64,000 nt of DNA from Phyllostachys edulis (lineage: Eukaryota; Streptophyta; Magnoliopsida; Poales; Poaceae), in contig CM070554.1 in the NCBI GenBank assembly GCA_036346405.1, positions 39,174,204-39,238,203 on the forward strand. Direction: 5' to 3'. The stretch's first letter is position 1. Every line of letters begins with the position of its first letter. The notes below the pieces were generated by a model. It saw only the letters and a program-made list of their open reading frames with translations, searched no databases and was not told the DNA's origin. Shown here one piece after another: positions 11,691-23,666 of this stretch. A program made the translations under genes and the position numbers.

Positions 11691-12926
11691 AGGTGATGTG
11701 TCAGCCTCTTTTCTAGTCGTATGATTCAGATGGCCGCGTCTGAAACTTTACGTCGGCTTGGGGGCTTGCTACCCTCCTTGACCTCATGCAAGGCCCCGGG
11801 GTCACTGCTGGATGCCGAAGGGTTGAGGTTGTGGTGCTGAAAACTTCCACATTGGGCACATACTTGCATAGTGCCCACGTTCTCTGCAGCTAAAACAAGT
11901 GACGTTTGCTGCCCGATCTTACGTATCGGACGGTGGTCCTACACTATTATATTGCTAAACCACAACTTCCTAAGGGCGAGGACCTTGAGCTTGAAATCTT
12001 GGAGGTGGTGGTGCTGAAGGATGCGTGTTTGTTGGTTGTCAAACGTGTGGTCGGGCCACACTACTGCTCGCTGATTTTTGTGCAAGCCACTTGCGCTTGT
12101 GGCTTTCCACCACTGCTCAGGTGCTATCCTCCACCCAAATAGCCTTGTTGGTTAGATCCTGGAAGTTGGAGATGTCATGGGCAGCAAGTGACCACTTCAT
12201 CTCATTGTTGAGACGTTCCCGGAAAAGAGCGATTTTTCTCCCTTTATTTGGTATCTTGGACGCTGCATAGCGGGCGAGGTAGTTGAAATGGTGGAGAAAC
12301 TCCATCACCGACTGGTTCCCCTGGCGGAGTTCATAGAATTTCCGCCTCCTGTTGTCCATGATGCTTGAGGGGATATGGGCATTGCGGAATGCTTCCTTGA
12401 AAGTGGCTTTGGTGAGAGTCTGGCCCTCTAGAAGGATAGCCTGATGATTCTCACACTAGACAGCTGCAGCGCCTTGCAACCGGTAAGATGCGTCCAACAC
12501 CTTCTCCCCGTTAGTGCACTGGGCAATGACCAATTTGCTCTCAATGGTGCAGAGCCAGTCATCGGCGTTGAGAGGATCAGCTGTTGAAGCAAAGGTCGGT
12601 GGCTGAGTTCACATGAACTCGCCCATCCTCGACTATGGTAGACTTGCATAAGCTCCATTCCCTCTAGCAGCGGTGCCAAGGGTTGCAGTGTTTTGCACCA
12701 ATTGCTAGAGCAGAAGTGTGTTGGTCTGCCTTCCTTGATCAATCATGGTGAAGACTTGTGCCATGGTGGGTGGTGGTAGCAGAGTTTCTATTGCTTTGGT
12801 AGCGGCAGACGCAGGTTGAGGTTGCTCAGTTGGCTTTGATGTAGATAGATGCTATAGATTGGGTTGTGAGGGTGTAGGAACCTCGCCTCTCGGTTGTTGT
12901 GATCCGAAGGCAGCTCCTGTTGCCAT
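11691..12926 (-). pseudogene. Element A gag (broken)
   Basis: The start is taken at the ATG at 12926 (minus strand), where a frame begins MATGAAFGSQQPRGE. The capsid-like gag domain is clear at 12117-12359 (VMEFLHHFNYLARYA, then FRERLNNEMKWSLAAHD). An intact zinc knuckle CX2CX4HX4C (CFSCRERGHYASMC) lies at 11856-11897 in another frame. In-frame TAG codons interrupt the N-terminus after PSQPNL and again at 12705-12707 after TLLL. The second lies at the same position as a TAG in element C gag. Gag would form the particle and bind RNA; here it is in several frames. Confidence 0.85.
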
Positions 12927-14596
12927 GAGCTGGCGAACAGAGCGTGTCACGGGCATCCTGTTCATACAAAATACAGTTCAACAAACGTGCGTTGGATGAG
13001 AGGGAATGAGCACGAGTTAAGTAGGTTGGCAAGTGTTATCATCCCAACTAAATTATCTTGTTTAAACTAAAAATGTGCATATTTTTGAACCATAAGGGCA
13101 GCACACATGAATATTAAACATAAGGTCAAATTTCACATGGTGCACAAGCCCACTGCTTTTACATTACAAAAGAAGCAACTGGATCAACATAAGTAGCAAA
13201 TTACAACCGAGATACTGCAATTTCATACATAATTCTAGGCCTACAAAATGCCAAAAGTGCTCACGCTAAGCCCTACATGTGAGCTCTAAGCTATTTTCCT
13301 TAGTCTAGTCGTGCAGCTGCGGCCAAACGCAGACACACGGGGGTGTCAGACATTGGACCGGATGGGGATGCTGGGTCCTGGTAGCACTCCAGCAGGCACT
13401 ACTATGACATCCTCCCTGTACATCAGCTCTGGTGAGAAGTGCCCCTGAGCCACCAGTGGTGCGATGCTGTCCTTGAGTAGGGAGATCCTCTGGTGGGCCT
13501 CTAGTAACTCGGGGGGATACTCGGCAGAGGTATCCATCGAGGGACATCACAAGGCCGGCAAGGTGCATGTGGGGAGTGAGGTGTGGTCTACCTGCCACTC
13601 GGTAGGTGTGCTCCTCCTAGTCCACAGTCTGTGCCGGCAAGTGGTAGAACGAGGTCTCCAGCTCCGGTAGCTCATGTCGCAGACGTACAATGGCAACATA
13701 GGCCGCATCGTAGAGCGACATCAGGATGGTAGAGCCTCTCCCGTAGTAGCGGAAGTTGGAATCTCCCATGTGATGTCCTTGGATGAGCACTTGGGTGAGG
13801 TACTCAGTGGACGCCGCACTAGAGGGCGTGTTGAAGGTCGTATACAGAGGTGTATGCACCCAATCCACGTGCTGGAGCATCACTCAAAGGGTATGCTGTA
13901 GGGTACCTTCCTCGAAGGCACTGGTACAATATTGGGGTTCCCTGTAGGTAGTCATCTACAATTGAAGAGCAGAGAAGTTAGTGAATATGTATAAAGAGAC
14001 ATGGATAAGAAATGATATTAGACAAGACAAGAATTTCAGCACAAATTTCTTATTCATTCTCTATGTTACTTAACCAACTCCTGTGGCTCGAAACTCAGGT
14101 CATACTACTCATTGGCCTTTACATACTATTATACCTTTGTAATAGCAATCAATTTAACTCCAAAAGAAGGTTGGAGGGTTTTAAAGAATATTACATCACA
14201 CAATTTCAGCAAGTACATGTTCTAAAATTTTGGGAAAAGATCCATCTGAAGCAGTATCTTGTGGCGTCATCAACAAGTCCTTCCAAGAGGTCTTTGTGTA
14301 GGATGTTTTAAGGACTTTTTCAAAACATTTTTGGCTCAGTATTAAGGTCCTAATAGTTGATTAAGAACTTTTATTTTCAGAGAGCATCCCATCTCTCAAA
14401 ACTAGAGTTATTTTGAATGAGATGAGAGAAGATGACCAAAAGAAGACTTTAGACAAGAGGAGAGTGCTAAGAGAGGTAAGATTAGCAATTACTCCTAAAT
14501 TTTCAGAACCATTCGTATGATTAGAATGGGTTGCATTTTTAAATCTAAGTTCTAATCTAACGGCCATTCTATCTAGGGCTTATCCTATAGTCAGTA
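12927..14596 (-). mobile_element. Leader of element A with unrecognised ORF remnant
   Basis: The 1.7 kb between gag and PBS is long for a leader. At about 13300-13885 the minus strand keeps long GC-rich frames (13617-13883, continuing in other frames at 13305-13598 and 13346-13537), the first with a composition like a real protein (YYGRGSTILMSLYDAAYVA). Long-LTR grass gypsy elements sometimes carry an extra ORF upstream of gag, and this may be such a remnant, but I recognise no domain. The rest (12960-13290 and 13900-14596) is AT-rich with nothing coding. Confidence 0.5.
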
Positions 14597-14610
14597 TGGC
14601 TCTGATACCA
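14597..14610 (-). other. Primer-binding site of element A (initiator tRNA-Met type)
   Basis: The plus strand reads TGGCTCTGATACCA, identical to the 3' end of plant initiator tRNA-Met, so the minus-strand transcript can pair with it over 14 nt. It is 5 bp from the LTR edge at 14616. Confidence 0.9.
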
Positions 14611-14615
14611 AGCGT

Positions 14616-16215
14616 TGTCGGGCCCCCGAGCGTGGAAAACCCGAAGACCTTATGTGTGTATGTACTGTACTAGTCCCATGATCAGTGGCTAGTAACACAT
14701 TCACAACATTTGGCATTCATATCCATACATTCACAAGTAAAAGTAAAGCAAAGGGTACTTAACTTAAGTGGTACCGTTATTGCATCAGTAGCCGACCAAC
14801 CATATATTAACAAGTATTAACAGAGTAAAGTAGTAGAAGTCTGGTGGCATGCCCATCCAACCCTCAGGAAACCGACAAGAAACAAGGTCCGAGATAGACC
14901 GGACACTGAACCCTCCAGTTCTAGGTGCGAAGAAAGTGTTGTCTAGTATTGGCTCTTCTTCATATTCTAAACAACAACATAGGCAAGATTGAGTACAATG
15001 CGCACTTAGAAAGACTTGTAGTGTATCGCAAATTGTATATAAATGCAAGGCTAATCAAAGAAGAGGCTCTATTCTACAAGTTAATTTGCAATAAGCAGAT
15101 TTTATTTGCAATATTCATAATTAGTACTTTGCAATGGAATTTTAAAAGAGCAGTTAAATAGATACAGGACAGTAAAAGTAATTGAATGAATCAACAATAA
15201 TATTAACTACAACTCACAACCCTCCACAGCTACGAGCAACATTTTATGTTCAACCATAACTCGGCAGTTAACTCAATTGTAAATCACAACCCATTTCCCA
15301 TGTTTTTTTGATAAGACAGTTTTTGTGAAAATCAAGACTATACCCGACAATACCACAATTAGCACGCTCATCACCGTGAGCACAGCTATTATAAAAGATT
15401 TACACTCTGCAGAGGGGTACAACTTTACCCATAGTACATGAATTCTCTAGTTTGTTTGGCACCCGTCGATGCTATCGCTCACTACCATAGGTAAGCAGTC
15501 TAGAGCACATGTCGAAGCCTTTACATCATCTAGCCCTACACTTGCACTTGCCCAACAATATGTTTCTCCTTACTTCACCCGGGTATACCCATCCAGGAGA
15601 GAGAGAATGTCTCTCTGACAGGTGGGGTCCACTCCTTTTTCGATTTTTTTCGATTTATTTTCCAACCGAAAATCATTAGAGTATGACAGGTGGGCCCTAT
15701 GGGTTTTATTTTTCTTTTTTGTTTAAATTTCTAAAGAAAATCTTTACTTATGGGTGGGACCCATGTGTTAGTGTTATGGTTCACCAAATAGTACGTGTGG
15801 ACCAGAGTCCATGCGCACAGTATTCGGCTGACACGGTGATCCACTATGTAATTAATGAGTTCGACCCACATGTCATCGACTTAGAGGCAATTAAATCTAC
15901 CATTAATCAATGCTTATCCGACAGTTAGACAATGATTTGGCCTAATTGATGATGCTACAGGAGCGGTCGGTTTTTCCGACAAAGTAGGGAGCTCCTGAGC
16001 GCTGGGTTCTCCGGCTAATCGCCAGCGATAGGGAGCTTGGCTGCATAGGCTAACGACAAAAATGGAATCCTTAAGACCAAGCGCACCCAGAGGTACCGGC
16101 GGTGAGGTCCATGGTCATCCTACGCGGTGGTGCGATGGCAATTGGTGGAGGCTCTCCTACGACAAACATGCAACTTCTCATCTGGTAGCGCATTGAGCTA
16201 GCTAGTGAGCGCATG
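14616..16215 (-). mobile_element. 5' LTR of element A, proximal part
   Basis: Starts TGTCGGGCCCCCGAG next to the PBS spacer. Positions 14616-15440 align with 16216-17070 of LTR B (shared CCCGAAGACC, TATGTGTA, CACAACATTTGGCATTCA and CACTCTGCAGAG blocks), so A and B belong to related families. The conserved module at about 15363-15422 is described under findings. The LTR is interrupted at 16215 by LTR B and resumes at 19319. No coding features. Confidence 0.8.
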
Positions 16216-19200
16216 TGTCGGACCCCCGGGTATGGAATACCCGAAGACCCTATGTGTATTATGTGCTAGTACCTAGATTAGTAGCTAGCACACACATTCA
16301 CAACATTTGGCATTCACAACCATACATACACATGGTAAGGTAAGTAAAAGGGGTTACTCTAAAGTAGTCATCAGAGTAAACAAAATAAATAGCAGCGGAA
16401 GACATAGTAATAGTAGCAAAAGGCCAGCAGCTTGCCCATCCGATCCCGTAGGCAACCGACAAGGAACAAGGCCTAGGTAGACCCGTCACCAAACCCCTCA
16501 GTGCCAGAAGCAAAGAACTCGTCGTCTGACATCGGCTCCTCTACAAAATCTAAACCAACAGTAATAGCAAGATTGAGTACTTGTGTGCTTAGCAAGACTT
16601 ATAGTGTATCGCAAAGGTTATATTAGATGCAAGGCTAAACAAATGAAGGCTCTACTCTACAGGTTTTTTTTTTGCTCAAAGCCACTTTTATTTGCAATAT
16701 TCATAAGTAAAAGTTTTGCAACGGAATTTTAAAGAGCATTTAAATAAATACCAGGACAATAAGTAAGTAATTGAATGATTCATCAATAATAATAACTACA
16801 ACTCGCCACCCTCCCTGGCTCCGAGCAACATTTCAATAATAACTACAACTCGCCACCCTCCTTGGCTGCAAGCAACATTTCATGTTCAGCCATAACATGG
16901 CAGTTATCTCAAATAAATCACAAACCATTTCCCATGTTTTCCCGATGAGACAACTTTTGGAAAAATCAAGACTATACCTAGCAATACTATACTTAGCACG
17001 CTCATCACCGCGAGGACGGCTATTATAATAGATTTACACTCTGCAGAGAAGTACAACTTTACCCACATGACATGACTTCTCTAGTAGATTAAGGTCCAAT
17101 GGCTATTTGAATCAACAAAAGTTCTAACTATTGGTTTTAGAATGTCACTAGCATGTTGTTATCTCTAAACCTTCTCAGATTTTGCTACCTGTTCAATATC
17201 TTACAAAGGAGCATGTTTTCTAAACTAAAATTCTGCTACTATCTAAATTATATTCAAATTGGTAATGCATTTGAGTAACTAAAATGGTAGCCACAACACT
17301 TGCTTGCATTAGATGGTTGGCTTTGCAATTGAGTTTCACTGACAATTCAAACATTCTCTATTCATCTATCTTGCAGAAGTCCTTCTTGACAGAAATGACA
17401 CTAGCTAAATTATCTTCAAATATCAAACTTCAGATAGGTTAAAGCATTTGAGTCATTAACTAACCACAACACTTAGCTAAAGTACTAATTGAATCAGAAG
17501 CTTTCTCAGTATTTGTATTAGAATGGCACTAGCTAACTGACAATTCCATTTATATTCATATTGCCTTCTCTATTCATATAACCTACAATAGGGAATCACT
17601 CTAAACTGAGGTTCTGCACACAACTCTCTTCAAATCTTAGCTTCAATTTTTGTTAATGCATTTGAGGGGATTAAATGACAATCATAGGATTTGTTAGCAC
17701 TAGTTATCTTGCCTTACAAGTAGGGTCCCACTGATCAGTGTCTCACAGAGAGGAAGGCAAACAGAGGGTAGAAGGGAGCCGAATAGGGAATGGCTCGGCG
17801 GCTCAGGGCGGTGCAAATCACCAGTGATGGGGTGCCAGCGTGGCTGAGGTGATCACAAAAATGGGTCATCTAGAAGTAGGTGGACCTTCAGGTGGTCTCG
17901 GCTCGGCCAAAGGTGCACCGGAGTGGGCGTGCGGTGGTGAGCGGCGGCCAGCCGTGAGAGCAAAATGGCACAGCGGCGCCGGAGAGGGAGTGGTTCATAA
18001 TTAGGAGGAGCATGAGCAATAGGAGGACGAGTGGAACATACCTGTGTGCTCGGAGGCAGCCGAGGGCGACTTAGTTGGGCCGACGGTGGTGACCGGGTGT
18101 GACACCGTAGTGTTCACGTGATGGTGGTGCTACGTGCAGGGGGAGCCTACGCAGGTGATGAGGAAGGGAGTAGTAAGGCCCAAGGGTGCTCGGGTATGTG
18201 GGTATTGGCTAGAGACTCACTGGAGGGGATACGGCGGCGACGGAGGCGGGTTCGGCTGGACCTAGAGAGGAAGGCGGTGCGTGGCTGCTCTGGTGGGGTA
18301 TTCCCCAAATTTATGGAGGAGAATGCCTCCTTAGGAGCTAGGACGCGCCATGATGTGGTTGTTCAGGATAAGGGCTCGCCGGTGCGACCGGAGCGGCAGG
18401 CGGCGATTCGGCGGTGCGACCAAAACTGGCGCTTGGCATTCGGGTTGCTACGCAAATGGGGCTTGGGTAGGAGAGGAGTTGGAGAATGGAAGGTGGGGAA
18501 ATGGGAACCTATGAGCAACACACTTGGTGCTCATCTTATAGAGGGAAGGGGGCGGAGCTTTCGTGAGTTGAGCCCACGGGCACCGTGGTGGCATGCTCGG
18601 GTGGCATCATTGCGGGCAGGGATGGCAGAGTGCATGAAGTGACCGGGGGCATTGGGCGACATGGCCTTAGTGATGCGGCCAAGGAGGAAAAACCAGGGGC
18701 GGTCGAGGGAAACTGGGGCGAGGCTAGTGGTGCAAGAGGGAGGGCCTTGTCATGAAGTACATTCATGGGCAGTGGGTCTCACAATGGAGAAGAAGAGCTC
18801 ATGGGTGGAGCCCACCCGTCAGTTAGAGGAAAGGATGAATTTGGTTTTCATATTTTTCAGAAAAAGGTTGATGCTTTAGGTAATTATTTGACTTAGAAAT
18901 ATAAGTCTAAAATTATGAAAATTTTAGTAGAGGTTATTGACATAGTCTATTTTATGCTGTAATTTTTGTAGAATTTTATTTGTAACACATTTTTATCTTA
19001 AAAATCTTTTAAGTTTCTGTTGTATGTACTCTTATTATTTAAATTGAGTAAATCTTGTAAAGCATGTTTTTATCAGTCTCCCATTTTATTGACAGTACAT
19101 TTATGCTAGGTTTGGATTTTTGTTTATCATATTTTCTTTAATCCATTCTGATCCTTAATTAGCTTTGTTTTTCCATAAATAGATTCTTAAATTTCTTTAT

Positions 19201-19318
19201 TAGACAAAAAGTCTTGCAAATAAATCTAGAAAAACAATTGTCAATAAAACCCATCAAAAGTTTTAAAAAGATCACATTTTCGTATCTTTGAAATAAGCCC
19301 AAATTTTGGGCTGTTACA
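16216..19318 (-). mobile_element. LTR B: solo gypsy LTR inserted in the 5' LTR of element A
   Basis: Runs from TGTCGGACCCCCGGG at 16216 to GGGCTGTTACA ending at 19318, a 3.1 kb LTR with TG...CA ends and no internal region or PBS beside it. The flanks are GCATG (16211-16215) and ACGTG (19319-19323), which could be a decayed 5-bp target duplication but are not identical. A short direct repeat of CAATAATAACTACAACTCGCC lies at about 16783-16857 (a block repeated twice). A minus-strand TATA candidate (CTATAAGATG) is at 18532-18541. The 174-residue ORF at 18118-18642 runs against the LTR, lacks a domain and is not treated as a gene. Confidence 0.75.
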
Positions 19319-20020
19319 ACGTGGGCATGTAGGAGTTGCAAGTAACTTACCGAAGTAACATGGAGCTAAGGAGATGACTAGAGTTGAGTTGGCGGCATGA
19401 TTCGATGGTGGTGAGGTGAGCTTCTCATGGTGGCAACAACTTGAGCCAAATAAGAAGCAATCAACTGTGGGCATAGCGTTAGGGAGGTATGGAGAAGGTC
19501 AAAGAGAGACCAATTTGTCTGGGTCTCCTGCGAGAGGATGCGGTAGCTGGTTTGGAGCTTTTGGCTGGAGTTGAGGGAGAACCTTGCGCCGGTGGTTCCT
19601 GAGGAGCAAACATGAAATTAGGTTAGGGGAAAGACTCAGTGATCCCTAGAACACATGCTGGCGCATGTTGGGGAAGAAGGGGATCACTGGAGCACCAGCA
19701 GCGAGGTGGGGCGGCATGTCGGCCAAAAATGACTTGAGCTCCTTCTCTCGGTTTCACTGGGTGAGAGCGAGAGGAAGAGAGGGGAATGGTTTGGGAAGGC
19801 AAACAAGAGGATGAGGGAGCTTCAAGGCAGCTATTTATAGGCAATGGGCGGAGAGACTGCGAGGAGGCACTCGGCAACATGCTAGTGACATATGGGCATG
19901 GGTGGGGTTAATGGCTGAGCGACGGGATTTGACCGGGCGTTTAAGGCCTAGCCAGGGCATGGTGTGGGCGGGACGATGTGGCCGAGAGCTAGGTGGTGCG
20001 GCGGAGCTAGCCATGGCGAC
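19319..20020 (-). mobile_element. 5' LTR of element A, distal part
   Basis: Continues the A 5' LTR after insertion B and aligns with 7118-7640 of the A 3' LTR at high identity over more than 500 bp, including the GGTTTCACTGGGTGAGAGCG block. It is cut at 20020 by element C. The remaining terminal part of this LTR was not recognised beyond C. Confidence 0.8.
19831..19840 (-). promoter_or_regulatory. TATA box of element A 5' LTR
   Basis: The minus strand reads CTATAAATAG, a perfect plant TATA box. The equivalent site in the 3' LTR (about 7427-7436) has decayed to GATAAATAAC. Insertions B and C separate this promoter from most of its own LTR. Confidence 0.6.
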
Positions 20021-20479
20021 TGTAACATCCCAAAATCCTTATTCTGGGATTATGTAATATAAATGCATTAGGAAAAATTTCTTTGATCAATTGCATATGG
20101 AATATACCATGTTGAATTTGGTTTTTGAAATTGAAAGCAAAACTTGAACTACAACAAAAAAGGTGCTAAAAAGGAAATAGATAAAACAAAGTAGATATAT
20201 TTGATGAGAGAATTATTTCAGGCAGATTATCCCAAAAACAATTCACAAAAGGATTTATATGAAATCTTATTTAGAAAAACAATTACAAAAGATCAAAACA
20301 GACACTCGTATGATTTTTTTAGAAATTCACAGAAAGTATTAACATCTATCATTTTACAAGAGAAACTACTTTAGTCCAGAAGCCTACACAAAAATTTTCA
20401 TTAAATTCAAAAGTCTTTTGCTTGGTAAATAAATTCGGCTAATAATTCAATAGAAAATCAAAACCTAAAACTAATCTCA

Positions 20480-20506
20480 CCTCTCTCTCTCTCTCTCTCT
20501 CTCTCT
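20480..20506. repeat. (CT)n microsatellite
   Basis: An uninterrupted CT dinucleotide run of about 27 bp in the C 5' LTR. The matching place in the 3' LTR (about 59955-59970) has only a short interrupted CT run, so the array expanded or shrank after insertion. Confidence 0.95.
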
Positions 20507-20786
20507 AACCTATGGGGCCCACCCACAGGGTTTGTCTTCCACCTCGCGGTGCTGAGTGCTAGTGTGTGTGCTAGCGCAATACAGCGAGCTTTCCACCGCG
20601 CCGCCCACCGTTTCGCCGCCTCACCCGCAGTTTTGCCACCGACCACACCTACCTAGTCACATCATCTTCACGATGCGCCCATCCCCCTGCCCAGCCATGC
20701 CTCGCTCCTGCCCGTATGTCGCTGAGACACCCGAGAGCTCTACTGCCCTTGCCCGAGCTCCACCTCGTTCATATCCGCCGCATCGT

Positions 20787-20795
20787 CTATATAAG
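20787..20795 (+). promoter_or_regulatory. TATA box of element C 5' LTR
   Basis: CTATATAAG, repeated as CTATATAAAG at 60247-60256 in the 3' LTR. Transcription would run rightward. Confidence 0.6.
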
Positions 20796-22660
20796 ACATC
20801 CCCAAGCTTTGTCTCCTCCTTTCCAACTCAGTGTGCTCACTCACTCCTCTTCTCCACTGATTTGAGCTCTAGAGCTCAAAGAGTGCAACCCTAGTTTTGG
20901 ACGTACGCCGCCACCATCGTCCCCAACGCCATGAAGGGTTTGGTGTCGCACCTTTCGTGTCATATCGTGTTCCAGTACATTAGTATTCCTTCCCCTCATT
21001 CAATTTTGCCTCTGATCCTTAGGGATGGCTGGATCATGTCGTCTTCCTCATCTCCGATCAAAACAGCCGCCTCAAGCCCCGTTGGCGATTCACTGCGCTT
21101 TGGACCAATTCCCCATACCTGAAGCATCGCCTGGACCTCCTAAAGCTCCCTCATTCATGGGTTTCTATCCGAATGAATGAGGATATAATCCGTAGGGCTA
21201 GTGCAAGGTTAGGGCTAGATAATTTAAAGGTTGCGTCATGAACTCTAGACTGCTCACTTTTGGTAGCGAGCAGTGATATAGAGATATTCCAGGTAACTGG
21301 AATACCACATACTATGGGTAAAGTTGTACACCTCTGTAGAGTGAAAAATATATATTTATATAGCCGCACTCGCGGTCATGAGCATGCTTAGTGTGACTGG
21401 TATGGCGGTAGCTTTGCTTTTCAAACTGTTTTGTCACAAAAGATTGGGGTAATGACATGGGGTTTTCATTTGTTTACTTAACTGCCATGTCTATGGTTGG
21501 ATTGCTATGTCTATAGCGGAGCTGCCAATTCTATGGCTGGTTTGCTATTTCTATAGCAAGACTGCCATGTCTTTGGCTGAATATGAATTTGTCGGTGCCA
21601 AGCCTATGGCGAAATATGATTATATTTTTGCTTGCAACCGAGTAGTGTGGTAGGTATTATTGTTATTTGATTTACTACTTTACTTACCGTCCTGTACTTA
21701 TCTATACTGCTCTTTCATATTCCATTGCAAATTATTACTTATGAATATTACAAATAAACTTGGCTTTGAGCAAAATAACTTGTAGAGCAGAGCCTCTTTA
21801 TTTGACAGTGTGGATATCATGGGGATATGTGCATGATCTTAGGATGATGATACAATTGGCAATGGCGTTGAAGGTTTGCCATTTCTCGCATTTTTGGCGA
21901 AGTTAACAGAGCTATCAGGTAGAGGCGGTCGATCCAGGCTCAGGCGGTCTCGACCGTAGATTGAACTGCGGTCTAACCGGCTTAATCCTGTTCATCGTCC
22001 AATTGTTTGCGATGATTTTTTGGTAAGGTCATATTCATGGTTATTAGTGCATATGTGTTGCATGATGCATGTTTTCACTAACGTGGGTCAAGTTGTGAAG
22101 AACTTGTTCCCAGATTCGATTTCTTTGTCTATTGTTGTGCAGAACGCTTGGAGGTCAATGATGGTCAACAGCGAGGATGATCGGGACTAAGCTTGGAGAG
22201 CTGAGGTCTAGAACGATCAAGGATACCGGGTGAGGTCAATGGACTCAAGCATGGCGCAGAATGGACAAAGGTGACCGAACGGGCGGTTCGGTGCGACGGG
22301 TTGGATTAAGTGGTGTGGGGGTCGGTGCAAGTGCCTTGGTGGTTTTGGCGGCAGCCGGACGGGAGAGACTTGCTGACATGATGAGAGCCGTTGATCAACC
22401 TACACGCGGCGAAGTAGGCGAGTGCTTCACCAAGATTGGACTTGGTCTTCGGAGAAAGATCAAGAAGGGGTATTTTGGTAATTTCACCAAATACCGCATT
22501 TGTGACCTTGGGCTAAACCACGGCGCAAGACGGTGTGTGGAGAAGCGGTTTAGGTCAAGAGAAGATGAAGACGGTGCTTTAAGATGCATGCGTGTGTCCC
22601 GTTTGTGTTGGGCCTTAACGGGAGCCCATTAGGGTTAACTCTTCTAGAAGCTAAGCCTCA

Positions 22661-22670
22661 CTATAAATAG
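22661..22670 (+). promoter_or_regulatory. TATA box of element D 5' LTR
   Basis: CTATAAATAG, kept unchanged in the 3' LTR at 33442-33451. An RNA start about 30 bp downstream would place the GCACTTCATTTTGC block in the leader. Confidence 0.65.
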
Positions 22671-23271
22671 GACGGGGTGCTGCCAAGCAGCCCTCAAGCA
22701 CTTCATTTTGCAAAACCCTAGTTTGTCTTAGGGCTTAGAGAGGAAAGGAGAGGCTTAGGGTTCTAGAGGATGGATTGATTTGAGTGCTTATGTTGTGAGC
22801 TTTGTCCTCCTTGAGGTAGTGGCTGTATGTAAACCAGCAACAACAACGAATCAATCTATGCAAGATTGCACAAAGATGAGTTCCTATTTGTTCTTGCTCT
22901 CTATTTCTTGATTTTGGGGCTTTCTTTGATCCACGAGTTTTTGCTTGGTTTCTTGTCGTGATCTAACTTACTATGACATGTGGGAACCCATCTAGGATCA
23001 CCTTGATCATCAATCACCCACGAGCAAGTCTCTAGATCATATTTCGTATTTGGCTTGGTTTTTGAACCACCTTCGTTCAAATTGAAAAATATAGGAACTT
23101 TGGCATGGATCTCTACAATATTTGATTGGAATAGGTTCCTAATATCTTAGAGAAGGTGTGTCTCAAATTTCGTGGAGTTTGGCCTCACGGATCAAAAGTT
23201 AGACCAATTTTTGTTTTGGTTTTCGGGCTGATTGTGCCGTTCATCGTGCCTGAGGTCTGACCGCACCTTTG

Positions 23272-23420
23272 CCTGAGGTTAGTCCGGCCTGAGAGGTTAG
23301 TCCGCACTTTTGCCTAAGGTTAGTCCGGCCTAAGAGGTTAGTCCGCACTTTTGCCTGAGGTTAGTCCGGCCTGAGAGGTCAGTCCGCACTTTTGCCTAAG
23401 GTCAGTCCGGCCCTCTGGTG
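23272..23420 (+). repeat. 41-bp tandem repeat in element D LTR
   Basis: Units 23272-23312, 23313-23353 and 23354-23394 plus a partial unit to 23420. Each starts CCTGAGGTTAGTCCGGCC (or CCTAAGG...) and ends GTCCGCACTTTTG; a degenerate copy precedes at 23249. Sirevirus LTRs are known for repeats with a GTCCGG core, and this array fits that. It lies downstream of the TATA box, in R/U5. The 3' LTR is truncated before it. Confidence 0.9.
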
Positions 23421-23612
23421 TAGGCTTTGGTTTTTGGTCTTTTGGTTGGGGTTTTGATTTGGGTTCAACACAAGTCTTCTGAAGTACTTGTGTATTGATC
23501 TTCATAGCTTCCATAGCTAATGGTGTGATATAGATGTTGAATCTAATCAAGGTGAAAAATAGCGAAAGCGTCTATTCACCCCCCCTCTAGTCGCCTTTTT
23601 CGGTCCTACAAG

Positions 23613-23625
23613 TGGTATCAGAGCC
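23613..23625 (+). other. Primer-binding site of element D
   Basis: TGGTATCAGAGCC, complementary to initiator tRNA-Met, 2 bp after the LTR end. Confidence 0.92.
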
Positions 23626-23666
23626 CGGTTAGCTCTTCTCATAGATCTTATCTGGTCTGAGGAGCC

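Larger units (their letters stand above)
20021..21808 (+). mobile_element. 5' LTR of gypsy element C (interrupted by element D)
   Basis: Opens TGTAACATCCCAAAATCC, the same start as the C 3' LTR at 59494. Positions 20021 to about 21150 align with 59494 to about 60605, including the TATA box (20787-20795; 60247-60256) and the GAAGGGTTTGGTGTCGCACC block downstream. From about 21160 the two LTRs differ, so one has a deletion or rearrangement. A reverse-orientation copy of the conserved LTR module (about 21311-21395) is present. The LTR is cut at 21808 by copia element D; its end, PBS and leader are not found before gag resumes at 53493. Confidence 0.85.
21809..23610 (+). mobile_element. 5' LTR of element D
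   Basis: From TGTGGATATC at 21809 to TCGGTCCTACA ending at 23610 (1802 bp), followed after 2 bp by the PBS. The 3' copy starts at 32564 with the same sequence. The 5-bp left flank is GACAG; the right flank of the element is lost. The LTR holds a TATA box at 22661-22670, a 41-bp tandem repeat at 23272-23420, and a 123-codon frame (22261-22632) that also exists in the 3' LTR but is not treated as a gene. Confidence 0.92.

Noticed and set aside
18118..18642. A 174-codon plus-strand ORF, the longest in LTR B.
   Set aside because: It runs against the orientation of the LTR in its GC-rich part, has no domain, and the related LTRs do not keep it open.
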